From Streptomyces monomycini (GTDB lineage: Bacteria; Actinomycetota; Actinomycetes; Streptomycetales; Streptomycetaceae), in assembly GCF_022271435.1 (NCBI RefSeq), contig NZ_JAFIQY010000006.1, positions 248,001 through 312,000 of the forward strand: a stretch of 64,000 bases of DNA, given 5' to 3'. Positions 25,953-35,705 of the stretch are shown here, piece by piece. Positions within the stretch are counted from its first letter, which is position 1; every line of letters starts with the position of its first letter. The translations under genes were made by a program, and so were the position numbers. Under the pieces are notes generated by a model. It did not search any database. It was not told where the DNA came from and saw nothing but the letters and a program-made list of their open reading frames with translations.

Positions 25953-28900
25953 CCGTCGACCCGCGCCTGCTGCGGTACGCCCGCGCCACCCGGTTCTTCC
26001 TCGCCGCGGTGGTGGTCCTCGGGCTGGCCGGCTCGGGTCTGGTCATCGGCCAGGCCATGCTCATCGCCGAAATCGTCGTCGGTGCCTTCCAGCGCGACCT
26101 CGATCTCGGCGACCTGAGCACACCGGTGGTGCTGCTTGCCCTGGTCTCCGTCGGACGGGGCCTGGTGGCCTGGCTGACGGAACTGGCCGCGCACCGGGCG
26201 AGCGCGGCGGTCAAGTCCGAGCTGCGTACGCGGCTGCTGACGCGGGCGGCGGCCGGGCTGGGCCCGGGATGGCTGAGCACCCAGCGTTCGGGGGAACTCA
26301 CCGCCCTCGCCACCCGCGGCATCGACGCCCTCGACGACTACTTCGCGCGCTATCTGCCGCAGCTGGGCCTGGCGGTCGTCGTACCGGTCGCCGTGCTGGC
26401 GCGGATCGTCACCGGCGACTGGATCGCGGCCGCGACCATCGTCGTGACGCTGCCGCTGATCCCGCTGTTCATGGTCCTGATCGGCTGGGCCACCCAGAAC
26501 CGCATGGACCGCCAGTGGCAGTTGCTGTCCCGGCTGTCGGGCCACTTCCTGGACGTGGTGGCCGGGCTGCCCACACTGAAGGTCTTCGGCCGGGCCAAGG
26601 CACAGGCCGCGGCCATCCGTTCCATCACCGGCGAGTACCGCCGCGCCACGCTGGGCACCCTGCGGATCGCCTTCCTCTCCTCCTTCGCGCTGGAACTGCT
26701 CGCCACGATCTCGGTCGCGCTGGTCGCCGTCGGCATCGGCATGCGGCTCGTGCACGGCGACCTGGACCTGTACACCGGTCTGATGGTGCTGATCCTGGCG
26801 CCCGAGGCGTATCTGCCGTTGCGGCAGGTCGGCGCGCAGTACCACGCGGCCGCCGAGGGGCTGGCGGCCGCCGAGGAGATCTTCGCGGTGCTGGAGACAC
26901 CGCTGCGCACGACGGGCGGCGAGCCCGCTCCCGACAGCACCGCACTGTCCGTCGAGGGACTCGTCGTGCGCCACCCCGGCCGCTCCGAACCCTCGCTCCC
27001 CGCGACGTCGTTCGAGGTCAGGCCCGGTGAGACGGTGGCCGTCGTCGGCCCCTCCGGCGCGGGCAAGTCGACCTTGCTGAACGTCCTTCTCGGCTTCGCC
27101 GTACCCGCGGCGGGACGGGTACGGATCGGCGGCCGCGACCTGGCCACCGTCGATCCGGAGGACTGGCGGCGGCAGATCGCCTGGGTGGCGCAGCGTCCGT
27201 ACCTCTTCGCGGGCACGATCGCCGACAACGTGCGGCTGGCCCGCCCCGACGCGGACGACGCGGCGGTACGGGCCGCGCTCCGCGACGCCGGGGCCCTGGA
27301 CTTCGTCTCCGCACTGCCCGACGGCGCGGAAACCGTGCTCGGCGAGGGCGGAACCGGGCTGTCGGCAGGGCAGCGGCAACGCCTGGCCCTGGCCCGCGCG
27401 TTCCTGGCCGACCGCCCGGTCCTGCTGCTCGACGAGCCGACCGCGAACCTGGACGGCGAGACGGAGGCAGGCATCGTCGACGCGGTACGCCGCCTGGCGG
27501 CCGGCCGCACGGTGCTGCTGGTCGTCCACCGGCCCGCGTTGCTGGCGGTGGCGGATCGTACGGTGCGGCTGGCGGGACCGGTGGCCGCGGAGGGGGCCGA
27601 TGGGGGCGGGCGGCCTATGGCGTCCGGCGCGCCCGTGGGGATCGGGAAGCCCGCCGTTCCCACGGAGTCCGCTTCTCCCACGGAAACCACCGTGTCCACA
27701 GAGCCCGCCGCGTCCTCGGGCCCCGTGCGGGAGAGTGCCCGGGAAGCCGTACGCGACGATCTTGCAGCGTCGGGGTCCGAGGACGGCCCGGATGACGGCC
27801 TGGGTGGTCCGGGTGGTCCGGGTGGTCCGGGTGGTCCGGAGATCGTGGCCGGTACCCGGCGTCCGGCGCTGGCGCGGCTGCGGGGCCTGGCGCGGGCCCG
27901 TTGGGGCCGGCTCGGGCTGGCGCTGCTGCTGGGCAGCCTGGCGCTGGGCAGCGCCGTCGGCCTCATGGCGACGTCCGGCTGGCTCATCTCCCGGGCGGCG
28001 CAGCACCCGCCCGTCCTGTACCTGATGGTGGCGGTCACGGCGACGCGGGCCTTCGGCATCGGCCGGGCCGTGTTCCGGTACGCGGAGCGGCTGGTGGCGC
28101 ACGACGCCGTCTTCCGGATGCTCGCGGACGTACGGGTGGCCGTCTTCCGGCGCCTGGAACGCCTGGCGCCCGCCGGGCTGCGGTCGCGCAGCAGCGGCGA
28201 CCTGCTGTCGCGCCTGGTGGCCGATGTCGACGCCGTACAGGACTACTTCCTGCGGTGGCTGCTGCCGGTCGGAGCGGCCGTGCTGGTCGGCGTGGGTTCC
28301 GTCGGGTTCACCGCCTGGCTGCTGCCCGAGGCGGGCGCCATCCTCGCTGCCGGGCTGCTGCTGGCGGGCGTGGGAGTGCCCGCGCTGTCCGCCGTGCTCG
28401 CGCGCCGCGCCGAGCGGCAGCTCTCCCCCGCCCGGGGCGCGCTCTCCACCCACGTCCTCGACCTGCTCACCGGCACGGCCGAGCTGACGGTGTCCGGCGC
28501 GCTCACGTCCCGTATCGACCGGACTCGGAGCGCCGACCGTCACCTGACCCGGATCGCGTCCCGCTCGGCGGCCGCGGCCGGTGCCGGAGCCGGACTGTCC
28601 GCGCTGCTGTGCGGGCTGACGGTGGCCGCGGCGGCCGTCGTCGGTGTGCGGGCCGTCCACGAGGGGCGGCTGGAGGGCGTGTGCCTGGCCGTCGTGGTGC
28701 TCGTTCCGCTCGCCGCCTTCGAAGCCGTCGCGGGGCTGCCGCTCGCCGTGCAGTACCGGCAGCGCACGCGGCGGGCGGCCGAGCGGGTCTTCGAGGTGCT
28801 GGACGCGCCGGAGCCGGTCACCGAACCGGCCGGCGCGGTGGCCGTACCGGTGCCGGACTCCCCGTTCCCGCTGGTCGTGGAAGGGCTCACGGCCCGGTAC

Positions 28901-29665
28901 CCCGGCCAGCGGGTGCCCGCGCTGAACGGTGTCGGCTTCACCCTCCCCGCCGGGCGGCGGCTGGCGGTGGTCGGACCGTCGGGTTCGGGCAAGACGACGC
29001 TCGCCCAGGTGCTGCTGCGCTTCCTGGACCGGGAGTCCGGCTCGTACACGCTGAACGGTGTGGACGCGGCGGCAGCGGACGGGGACGCCGTACGGCGGCA
29101 GGTCGGCCTCTGCGCGCAGGACGCGCACCTCTTCGACAGCTCGGTACGGGAGAACCTGCGGCTCGCGCGGCCCGGAGCGGGCGAGGACGACCTGTGGGAC
29201 GCGCTCTCGCGGGCCCGCCTGGCCGACTGGGTGCGGTCGCTGCCCGACGGGCTGGACACGATGGTCGGCGAGCACGGTGCCCGGCTCTCCGGCGGCCAGC
29301 GGCAGCGTCTCGCGCTGGCCCGCGCGCTGCTCGCCGACTTCCCGGTCCTGGTGCTGGACGAGCCTGCCGAACACCTCGACCTGGCCACGGCCGACGCGCT
29401 GACCGCCGACCTGCTGGCCGCGACCGAGGGCCGTACGACCGTGCTGATCACGCACCGGCTGGAGGGCCTGGAGGCTGTCGACGAGGTGCTGGTCCTGGAC
29501 GCGGGGCGGCCCGTCCAGCGCGGCGCGTACGAGGAGCTGGCGGCGGCCGACGGCCCGTTCCGCCGGATGCGGGAGCGTGAGCGGGCGGTGGACGCGCGGG
29601 CCGGGGGCCGGGGTGCGGCGGACGCGCGTCCGGTGGGCGTGGGGGCCGGCCCGGTGAACGGCTGA
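25946..29665 (+). CDS. cydCD: CydDC-type ABC exporter, two halves fused in one protein
   Basis: A 1239-residue fusion of two ABC half-transporters needed to assemble cytochrome bd. The first half has six membrane helices, Walker A GPSGAGKST, signature LSAGQRQR and LLLDEPTANL. A disordered linker follows, including four GGP repeats encoded by 9-bp units near 27807-27840. The second half has GPSGSGKTT, LSGGQRQR and LVLDEPAEHL. In the family the pump moves thiols or heme-related compounds across the membrane. The GTG at 25946 is preferred: GAGAGG lies 9 bases before it, whereas an upstream in-frame TTG touches the ribosome site. The parS site overlaps the start. Confidence 0.93.
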   Translation: MKPVDPRLLRYARATRFFLAAVVVLGLAGSGLVIGQAMLIAEIVVGAFQRDLDLGDLSTPVVLLALVSVGRGLVAWLTELAAHRASAAVKSELRTRLLTRAAAGLGPGWLSTQRSGELTALATRGIDALDDYFARYLPQLGLAVVVPVAVLARIVTGDWIAAATIVVTLPLIPLFMVLIGWATQNRMDRQWQLLSRLSGHFLDVVAGLPTLKVFGRAKAQAAAIRSITGEYRRATLGTLRIAFLSSFALELLATISVALVAVGIGMRLVHGDLDLYTGLMVLILAPEAYLPLRQVGAQYHAAAEGLAAAEEIFAVLETPLRTTGGEPAPDSTALSVEGLVVRHPGRSEPSLPATSFEVRPGETVAVVGPSGAGKSTLLNVLLGFAVPAAGRVRIGGRDLATVDPEDWRRQIAWVAQRPYLFAGTIADNVRLARPDADDAAVRAALRDAGALDFVSALPDGAETVLGEGGTGLSAGQRQRLALARAFLADRPVLLLDEPTANLDGETEAGIVDAVRRLAAGRTVLLVVHRPALLAVADRTVRLAGPVAAEGADGGGRPMASGAPVGIGKPAVPTESASPTETTVSTEPAASSGPVRESAREAVRDDLAASGSEDGPDDGLGGPGGPGGPGGPEIVAGTRRPALARLRGLARARWGRLGLALLLGSLALGSAVGLMATSGWLISRAAQHPPVLYLMVAVTATRAFGIGRAVFRYAERLVAHDAVFRMLADVRVAVFRRLERLAPAGLRSRSSGDLLSRLVADVDAVQDYFLRWLLPVGAAVLVGVGSVGFTAWLLPEAGAILAAGLLLAGVGVPALSAVLARRAERQLSPARGALSTHVLDLLTGTAELTVSGALTSRIDRTRSADRHLTRIASRSAAAAGAGAGLSALLCGLTVAAAAVVGVRAVHEGRLEGVCLAVVVLVPLAAFEAVAGLPLAVQYRQRTRRAAERVFEVLDAPEPVTEPAGAVAVPVPDSPFPLVVEGLTARYPGQRVPALNGVGFTLPAGRRLAVVGPSGSGKTTLAQVLLRFLDRESGSYTLNGVDAAAADGDAVRRQVGLCAQDAHLFDSSVRENLRLARPGAGEDDLWDALSRARLADWVRSLPDGLDTMVGEHGARLSGGQRQRLALARALLADFPVLVLDEPAEHLDLATADALTADLLAATEGRTTVLITHRLEGLEAVDEVLVLDAGRPVQRGAYEELAAADGPFRRMRERERAVDARAGGRGAADARPVGVGAGPVNG

Positions 29666-29820
29666 AGAACGACGGGTGCCGGCGGCCGCTGCGTACGGTG
29701 GCGGCGGACGTCCGGACCGGGGTGACGTGGCAGCCCGGGGCGGTCCGGGGTGGTCCGGTCCGGCGTCCGAATTGCCGCATAGAAGGCTTTCATCAGGAAA
29801 GCGACTATTAGGCTCGTCCC

Positions 29821-31683
29821 ATGGCAGTCACGACAGGACCCTCAGACCCCATGGGCACCGGGGAACCCACCGGCGCGGGTGCCGGGGCGGCGTCCACCGG
29901 CACGGGTTCCGGTGTGGGTGCCGGTGCGGCGCCCACCGGCTCCGGCGGTGCGACCGCGCCCGGTCCCGGCCCCGCTCCCGACACCGGTCCCGCTCCCGAT
30001 CCCATGGAAGCGGCCACCGAGGCGACCCGCAGCCTCCAGGGCCTGTCGACCGAGCTGACCGCACGGGTACCGCAGCTCCTGGAGGCGATGCGTACCGTCG
30101 GCGCAGGCCTGGACCTGCACATCACCCTGGACCGGATCGTCGAGACCGCCGCCGAGCTGGCCGACGCCCGTTACGCCGCGATCGGGATCATCGACGAGGC
30201 GCGCGAGGGTCTGTCGGACTTCGTGACGTACGGGGTCAGTGCCGAGGAGCGGGCCCGGATCGGCGCGCTGCCCGACGGACACAAGGGACTGCTCGGCGCC
30301 CTCATCCACGATCCGAAGGCGCTGCGGCTGGCGGACCTGACCCAGGACGTGCGGTCGGCGGGCTTCCCGCCGGGGCACCCGCCGATGCGGACCTTCCTCG
30401 GGGTGCCGATCCGCGTCCAGGGGGAGATTTTCGGCAACCTCTATCTGACCGAGAAACGTGGGGGCGGGGAGTTCAGCGAGGGCGATCTGCACATGGTGCG
30501 GGTGCTCGCCACCGAGGCCGGCATCGCGATCGGCAATGCGCGGATGTACGCGGCGACGCGGCAGCGGGAGCGGTGGATCGACGGTGCGGCCGCGGTGACC
30601 ACCGCGCTGCTGGCCGGCAGCGACGTGGACGACGCGCTCGCGGTCGTCGCCGAACAGGCACGCAAGCTGGCCGACTCGGCGGCCGGCATCGTGCTGCTGC
30701 CCGCGGCGGACGGCGGACTGGAGATCGTCGCGGCGTCGGCGGACGATCCCGCCGGACTCATCGGCACCCACATGCCGTCCGAGAGCCCGGTGGCCGCGCA
30801 ACTGCTGGCCGGTGGGCCGGTGTTCGTGGAGGACTCGGCCACCGACCCGCGGATGGTCACGGGCGTCGCGCCGCGCTTCGGCCCCAGCATGCTGCTGCCC
30901 CTCAAGAGCGGCGGCCGGGTGCTGGGCACGCTGGCGACGCCGCGGAAGCGCGGCGACCGCCCCTTCACCACCGCCGAACGTACGCTGGCCACCCAGTTCG
31001 CGGCCCAGGCCGCGCTGGCGCTCGTGCTGGCCGACGCGCAGCGCGACCGCGAGCGGCTGGCCGTCTACGAGGACCGCGACCGGATCGCCCGCGACCTGCA
31101 CGACCTGGTCATCCAGCGGCTCTTCGCGACCGGGATGATGCTGGAGAGCGCGCAACGCAGGTCGGTCGTGCCCGAGGTGCAGGAGGGCATCGGCAAGGCC
31201 GTGGACGAGCTCGACGTCACCATCCAGGAGATCCGTACCGCGATCTTCGCGCTGCAACAGGGCCCGGCCGAGGCGCCGTCCGGGCTGCGGACCCGGGTCC
31301 TGCGGGAGATCGGCACCGCCGCCGTGCCGCTCGGCTTCCAGCCGTCGGCCAATTTCATCGGCCCGGTGGACGCCCGCGTCGGCGAGCTGACCGGCAAAAA
31401 CCTGATCGCCGCGCTGCGCGAGGCGCTGTCCAACGCGTTCCGGCACGCGGACGCCTCGCGCATCGAGGTCGTCGTCGACTCGATGATCAAGCTGCCGGAC
31501 GGCCGGGACGGCGTACGGCTGACGGTCGCCGACGACGGTGTGGGCATTCCGGACGGCGGCCGGCGCAGCGGCCTGCGCAACCTCGCGAAGCGGGCCGAGT
31601 CGCTGGGCGGGTCCAGCACGTACGGGCCGGGGCTGGGGGAGGGCGGTGCGGGGACGATGGTGACGTGGGAGGCGCCGCTCTAG
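29821..31683 (+). CDS. Two-GAF sensor histidine kinase (DevS/DosT-like), no partner regulator adjacent
   Basis: A 620-residue protein. The first 60 residues are Gly/Ala/Pro-rich. GAF-A (about 85-240) holds the AGFPPGHPPMRTFLGVPIRV stretch, where DevS/DosT place the heme-binding His. GAF-B spans about 250-400. The dimerisation and phosphoacceptor helix has H427 in RIARDLHDLVIQRLF (HisKA_3 type), then an ATPase domain with ALREALSNAFRHA and VADDGVGIP. DevS-like kinases sense oxygen, NO and CO. Position next to the cyd operon suggests a link to respiration, by inference. No response regulator gene lies beside it. Confidence 0.87.
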   Translation: MAVTTGPSDPMGTGEPTGAGAGAASTGTGSGVGAGAAPTGSGGATAPGPGPAPDTGPAPDPMEAATEATRSLQGLSTELTARVPQLLEAMRTVGAGLDLHITLDRIVETAAELADARYAAIGIIDEAREGLSDFVTYGVSAEERARIGALPDGHKGLLGALIHDPKALRLADLTQDVRSAGFPPGHPPMRTFLGVPIRVQGEIFGNLYLTEKRGGGEFSEGDLHMVRVLATEAGIAIGNARMYAATRQRERWIDGAAAVTTALLAGSDVDDALAVVAEQARKLADSAAGIVLLPAADGGLEIVAASADDPAGLIGTHMPSESPVAAQLLAGGPVFVEDSATDPRMVTGVAPRFGPSMLLPLKSGGRVLGTLATPRKRGDRPFTTAERTLATQFAAQAALALVLADAQRDRERLAVYEDRDRIARDLHDLVIQRLFATGMMLESAQRRSVVPEVQEGIGKAVDELDVTIQEIRTAIFALQQGPAEAPSGLRTRVLREIGTAAVPLGFQPSANFIGPVDARVGELTGKNLIAALREALSNAFRHADASRIEVVVDSMIKLPDGRDGVRLTVADDGVGIPDGGRRSGLRNLAKRAESLGGSSTYGPGLGEGGAGTMVTWEAPL

Positions 31684-31932
31684 GGCGGACGGGGCGGAAG
31701 GGGCGGTGGGGGAGACGGGAGCGGATCGGTGGTCGTACCCGGGTCGCGCCCGGACGGGCCGGCCGGGATACCTCCGTACGGTTCAACCGGTATTCGAGTG
31801 ATCTGTTGTGGTTGCTGGAGCGGTTGATTCCGGCCATTCCGTGGGAGGCGGATTGCTCCGTTCGGAGCCTCGCGGACGATGGAGGCGAAACGTTTTAGTT
31901 GGTTTTACAGACGTCCGTGCAACTATCAGACC

Positions 31933-33279
31933 ATGTGTCCAGGTTTGCTGGATTGGTTGCGTAAGACGGTCCGAGGGCGGTGGCGCCCTGCCCGGCGTAC
32001 GTACGGGCGGGCAGGGCGCTGTGTCCCCTGGCGGCGTCGCGCGCCGTCACGCACGGTGCGGGTGACGTTGTCGCTGGTCATGGCGCTGACGGCGGCGGCC
32101 GGTACGGAGACTGCCGTCAGCGGGACGGCCCGGGACGGGTCCCCGGCCGTCGCCAGGTTCCCGGCCGCCGCCAGAGCCCCGGCGGGACCGAGCGCCGTCG
32201 CCCCCTCGGCGTCACTGCCCGCCCCCCGCCGCACCTCCCCGGCGCGTGCCCACGGTGCCGACCGGCTGGCCGACGCGAGCCTGGAGGTGCTCCGGCTCGG
32301 CAGGGCCGCGCACCGGACCGGCCGGTCGTACGCGAAGACCCTGAGCGAGGTGAGAGCCGGCCGGGCCCGCGCTTCGCGGCTGCACGCGGCGCTGCTGCGG
32401 GAGCGCCGCAGGGCCGTCGACCTGCGCCGGGCCGCCGGACGGATCGCCGGCGCGCAGTACCGCGTCAACAACCGGTTGCCGTTCGCGCTGAGTGCCCGGA
32501 CAGGGCACGGCTCCCAGGCGCGTCACGGCCAACCGGCACGTCTCGGCCCGGAGGCGGTACTGGACGCCTACCGGGAGGCCGAGCACCGGCAACGCCTGCT
32601 GGCGTCCCGTACGCGCGAGGCGCTGCGTCTGAGCCGGGCCCTGGAGTCGGACAGCGCGGCCGTGCTGGCCCGCTCCGCCGCACTGGACGCGCACCGCTCC
32701 CGTCTCGACGCCGAACGCCGGCGCATCAGCCGCCGCCTGGGCGTCGTCCGCGTGCAGCTTCAGGAACTGTCCCGTAAGGCGTCGCACGAGGGGCGTTGCG
32801 GGCTGCCCGGCTCGGTGTCCGCGGCGGCGAGGCGCTCAGAACCCCCGGCGCCGCCGGTGACGGCGCCGGGCGTCAGGTGGACGCGGCCGGTGGAGCACTA
32901 CGTCCTGTCCGCGGGGTTCGGCGGTGCGGGCCGCCGCTGGGCGCACGGCCACACGGGCCAGGACTTCGCGGTGCCGGTCGGCACGCCCGTACGGTCCGTG
33001 GGTTGGGGCCGTGTCGCCGGTCTGACCTGCGGCGACGGCTTCGGGATCAGCATGGTGGTGCAGCACGGCGCCGGTGCGTTCTCGCAGTACGCGCACCTGT
33101 CGGCCGCGTTGGCCCGCCCCGGGCAGCGGGTGCGGCCGGGGCAGCAGATCGCGCTGTCCGGTACGACCGGCAACTCCACCGGGCCACATCTGCACTTCGA
33201 GGTTCGCCGCACGCCGAGCATGGGCTCGGGGGTCGATCCGGTGCCGTGGCTGGCGAAGCGGGGGGTGTGGTTGCGGTGA
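31933..33279 (+). CDS. Secreted M23-type peptidoglycan endopeptidase
   Basis: A 448-residue protein. An Arg-rich N-terminus and a hydrophobic core (VRVTLSLVMALTAAAG) make a long signal peptide. A coiled-coil-like region of about 170 residues rich in Arg and Ala follows. The C-terminal LytM domain has the zinc motif H340-TGQ-D344 and H419-L-H421-F-E. Such proteins cut peptide cross-links in the cell wall or activate amidases. The ATG at 31933 was chosen because the signal peptide follows; another in-frame ATG is at 31879. There is no good SD for either. Confidence 0.82.
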   Translation: MCPGLLDWLRKTVRGRWRPARRTYGRAGRCVPWRRRAPSRTVRVTLSLVMALTAAAGTETAVSGTARDGSPAVARFPAAARAPAGPSAVAPSASLPAPRRTSPARAHGADRLADASLEVLRLGRAAHRTGRSYAKTLSEVRAGRARASRLHAALLRERRRAVDLRRAAGRIAGAQYRVNNRLPFALSARTGHGSQARHGQPARLGPEAVLDAYREAEHRQRLLASRTREALRLSRALESDSAAVLARSAALDAHRSRLDAERRRISRRLGVVRVQLQELSRKASHEGRCGLPGSVSAAARRSEPPAPPVTAPGVRWTRPVEHYVLSAGFGGAGRRWAHGHTGQDFAVPVGTPVRSVGWGRVAGLTCGDGFGISMVVQHGAGAFSQYAHLSAALARPGQRVRPGQQIALSGTTGNSTGPHLHFEVRRTPSMGSGVDPVPWLAKRGVWLR

Positions 33280-33349
33280 GGGGGTGTGTGACGAGCCGGG
33301 GCTGATCGTGAGGAAAGGCGTGGTGGAGAGGGGTGGTGGCGAGGGGCGG

Positions 33350-34243
33350 TCAGCGGTGCTCAAGGATGCGTTCGATCACGGCCGCCACACCGTCCTCGTT
33401 GTTGCCGGCCGTGTGCAGGTCTGTCGCGGCCAGTACGGCGGGATGGGCGTTCGCCATGGCGTACGCGGTGCCGGCCCAGGCCAGCATCTCGATGTCGTTG
33501 GGCATGTCCCCGAAGGCGACGACCTGGTCGGGGGTGATGCCGCGTTCCGCGCAGCAGCGGGCCAGGGTGCCGGCCTTGCTGACGCCCAGGCCGCTGATCT
33601 CCAGGAGCGCGGTGGGGCTGGACCGGGTGAAGGAGGCGTACGCACCCGCCTGCGCGCGAGCGAGGTCCAGGAAGGCGTCCGGGTCCAGGTCGGGGTGGTG
33701 CGCGAGGAGTTTGAGCACGGGCTGGTCGGGGCTCAGCGGAGAATGGCGCTCTTCCGGGCTCACTTCGGCCAGAAGCTTCTCCGCGGGCGCGATGACGGCG
33801 GCCGGGTCGAGGTGGAAGGGCGGGTACGCGGGCTCGTAGTTGATGCCGCCGGTCCGCTCGACCGCGAACGTCGTCCCGGGAGCGGCAGCGCGCAGCGCGT
33901 GCACGACGGAGAGCGCTTCCGGCCGCTCAAGGGGGCTGATTCCGACGAGGCGGCGGCCGTGGTGAAGATCGACGACGGCCGCGCCGTTCGCACAGATCGC
34001 CAGCCCGTGCCCGTGCACATGGTCACTGACCACGTCCATCCAGCGGGCCGGCCGGCCGGTCACGAAGAAGACTTCGATGCCTGCCCGCTCGGCGGCGGCC
34101 AGCGCGGCGATCGTCCGGCCGGAGACCGTCTTGTCGTCGCGCAGCAACGTGCCGTCGAGGTCGGTGGCGATCAGCCGGATCGTTTTCCCGTCGGGCCCGG
34201 GCGCCAGGGGAGGCTCTGCGGAGGCATCGGTCACGCAGTCCAT
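33350..34243 (-). CDS. Cof-type HAD hydrolase
   Basis: A 297-residue HAD phosphatase of the Cof/YbjI class. Motif I is [12 protein letters not shown], motif II VTGRP, and motif [15 protein letters not shown], followed by AMANAHPAV. The large C2 cap lies between motifs II and III. Family members dephosphorylate small sugar or coenzyme phosphates. The ATG at 34243 lies only 3 bases from a perfect palindrome; a GTG at 34234 is an alternative start. A similar but distinct HAD gene precedes serS at the end of the window. Confidence 0.87.
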   Translation of the reverse strand: MDCVTDASAEPPLAPGPDGKTIRLIATDLDGTLLRDDKTVSGRTIAALAAAERAGIEVFFVTGRPARWMDVVSDHVHGHGLAICANGAAVVDLHHGRRLVGISPLERPEALSVVHALRAAAPGTTFAVERTGGINYEPAYPPFHLDPAAVIAPAEKLLAEVSPEERHSPLSPDQPVLKLLAHHPDLDPDAFLDLARAQAGAYASFTRSSPTALLEISGLGVSKAGTLARCCAERGITPDQVVAFGDMPNDIEMLAWAGTAYAMANAHPAVLAATDLHTAGNNEDGVAAVIERILEHR

Positions 34244-34611
34244 CTTCGCGCATATGCGCGCACAGGCGTGCGGCGGGTCGCGCGCATGAGCTTGACGGAG
34301 GCGGGACGCGTGTCGGGAGTACGGGGGCGTACGCCGGGGGTGCCGGGCGGCCGTAAGGAAACGGGTACCGGCCCGTAAGGGGACGAGCGCAGGGTCGTAC
34401 CGGAGCGGGTGCCGCGCGTACCCGTCCAAGGGCGGAGCCGGACCTGCACAGGTGCGGGCGGGGAGGCGTACGGACGCAGTGGCAGGCGTACGGCTGACAG
34501 CGTGCGCGCCGGTACGGCATGCGCACCCCGCGTACACGGCGGGTGTCTCCCGCGCGCAGATGCTCACCGCGGCTCGCGGGCCCGGTGCCGCGCCGCCGTA
34601 CGCTCGTACCC
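34244..34611. other. Divergent intergenic region with a perfect 14-bp palindrome
   Basis: 368 bases between the divergent HAD and F420-type oxidoreductase genes. CGCGCATATGCGCG at 34247-34260 is a perfect palindrome placed where the HAD ribosome site would be. The rest has many GTAC-containing short repeats and no gene. Confidence 0.5.
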
Positions 34612-35505
34612 ATGCGACTGAGCACCGTGATCCTTCCCGTCCGCCGCTGGTCCGAGGGTGGCCGGGAGGTGTGGCAGCGCGCCGAGGAGCTGGGCTTCCA
34701 CACCGCGTACACCTATGACCACCTCTCCTGGCGGAGTTTCCGTGACGGACCGTGGTTCGGCGCGGTGCCGACGCTGACCGCGGCCGCCGCCGCGACGTCC
34801 CGGATGCGGCTGGGCACGCTCGTCACGTCCCCGAACTTCCGGCACCCGGTGACCCTCGCCAAGGAACTGATCTCCCTGGACGACATCAGCGACGGGCGGA
34901 TCACCCTGGGCATCGGCGCGGGCGGCTCCGGTTTCGACGCCACGGCCCTCGGCCAGGAGCCGTGGACGCCCCGGGAACGGGCCGATCACTTCGGCGAATT
35001 CGTACCGCTGCTGGACCGGCTGCTGACGCAGGACGTGGTCTCGTACGAGGGCGTGCACTACCGCGCCCACGAGGTGCGCAACATCCCCGGCTGTGTACAG
35101 CGGCCCCGGTTGCCGTTCGCGATCGCGGCCACCGGGCCGCGCGGCATGCGGTTGGCCGCCCGGCACGGCCAGGCGTGGGTGACCACCGGCGACCCGAAGA
35201 CCTCCGCGAACGGCACCGCGGCCGAGTCCCTGGAGGCGGTACGCGGCCAGGTCGAACGCCTTGGCAAGGCCTGCGCCGAGGCAGGCCGGGACGCCGGCGA
35301 GCTGACGAAGGCCATGCTCACCGGCTTCACGCCGGACCGCCCGCTCGATTCCGTGGACGCCTTCGTGGACTTCGCGGGTGCACACGCCGAGGCGGGCATC
35401 GACGAGATCGTGCTGCACTGGCCGATCGCCGATTCGATCTTCGCAGCGGACCTCTCGGTGTTCGAGCGGATCGCCGGCGAGGGGCTTGCGCAGCTGGGGT
35501 CGTAG
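34612..35505 (+). CDS. LLM-class F420-dependent-type oxidoreductase
   Basis: A 297-residue luciferase-like TIM barrel. The N-terminus (MRLSTVILPVRRWSEGGREVWQRAEELGF) and the barrel segments TSRMRLGTLVTSPNFRHPVTLAKELISLDDISDGRITLGIGAGG are typical of actinobacterial F420-dependent enzymes. These enzymes reduce or oxidise diverse substrates with F420H2 or FMN; the substrate is unknown. The ATG at 34612 begins the barrel, and no clear SD precedes it, so the mRNA may have a very short leader. Confidence 0.85.
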   Translation: MRLSTVILPVRRWSEGGREVWQRAEELGFHTAYTYDHLSWRSFRDGPWFGAVPTLTAAAAATSRMRLGTLVTSPNFRHPVTLAKELISLDDISDGRITLGIGAGGSGFDATALGQEPWTPRERADHFGEFVPLLDRLLTQDVVSYEGVHYRAHEVRNIPGCVQRPRLPFAIAATGPRGMRLAARHGQAWVTTGDPKTSANGTAAESLEAVRGQVERLGKACAEAGRDAGELTKAMLTGFTPDRPLDSVDAFVDFAGAHAEAGIDEIVLHWPIADSIFAADLSVFERIAGEGLAQLGS

Positions 35506-35705
35506 CCAGGCCGGGGCCGTAGGCAGGTGGGCCGGGCGTTCCGGGCCACCGGGGCCGACGCGCAGCCGCTGTCTCGCGGGCGGGCGAATCCATGGCCTGC
35601 GCTTTACGCCGTAACGAGCGGACAAGAGGGAGAATCGGGTCAGAGGCGCCTGAACGGTTCCTCGGGTGGACTCTGCGGACTCTGCGGTTTGGAGGACTGA
35701 GAGGC

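Noticed and set aside
25916..29455. 1179-codon minus-strand frame over cydCD
   Set aside because: Shadow of the ABC fusion; no motifs.
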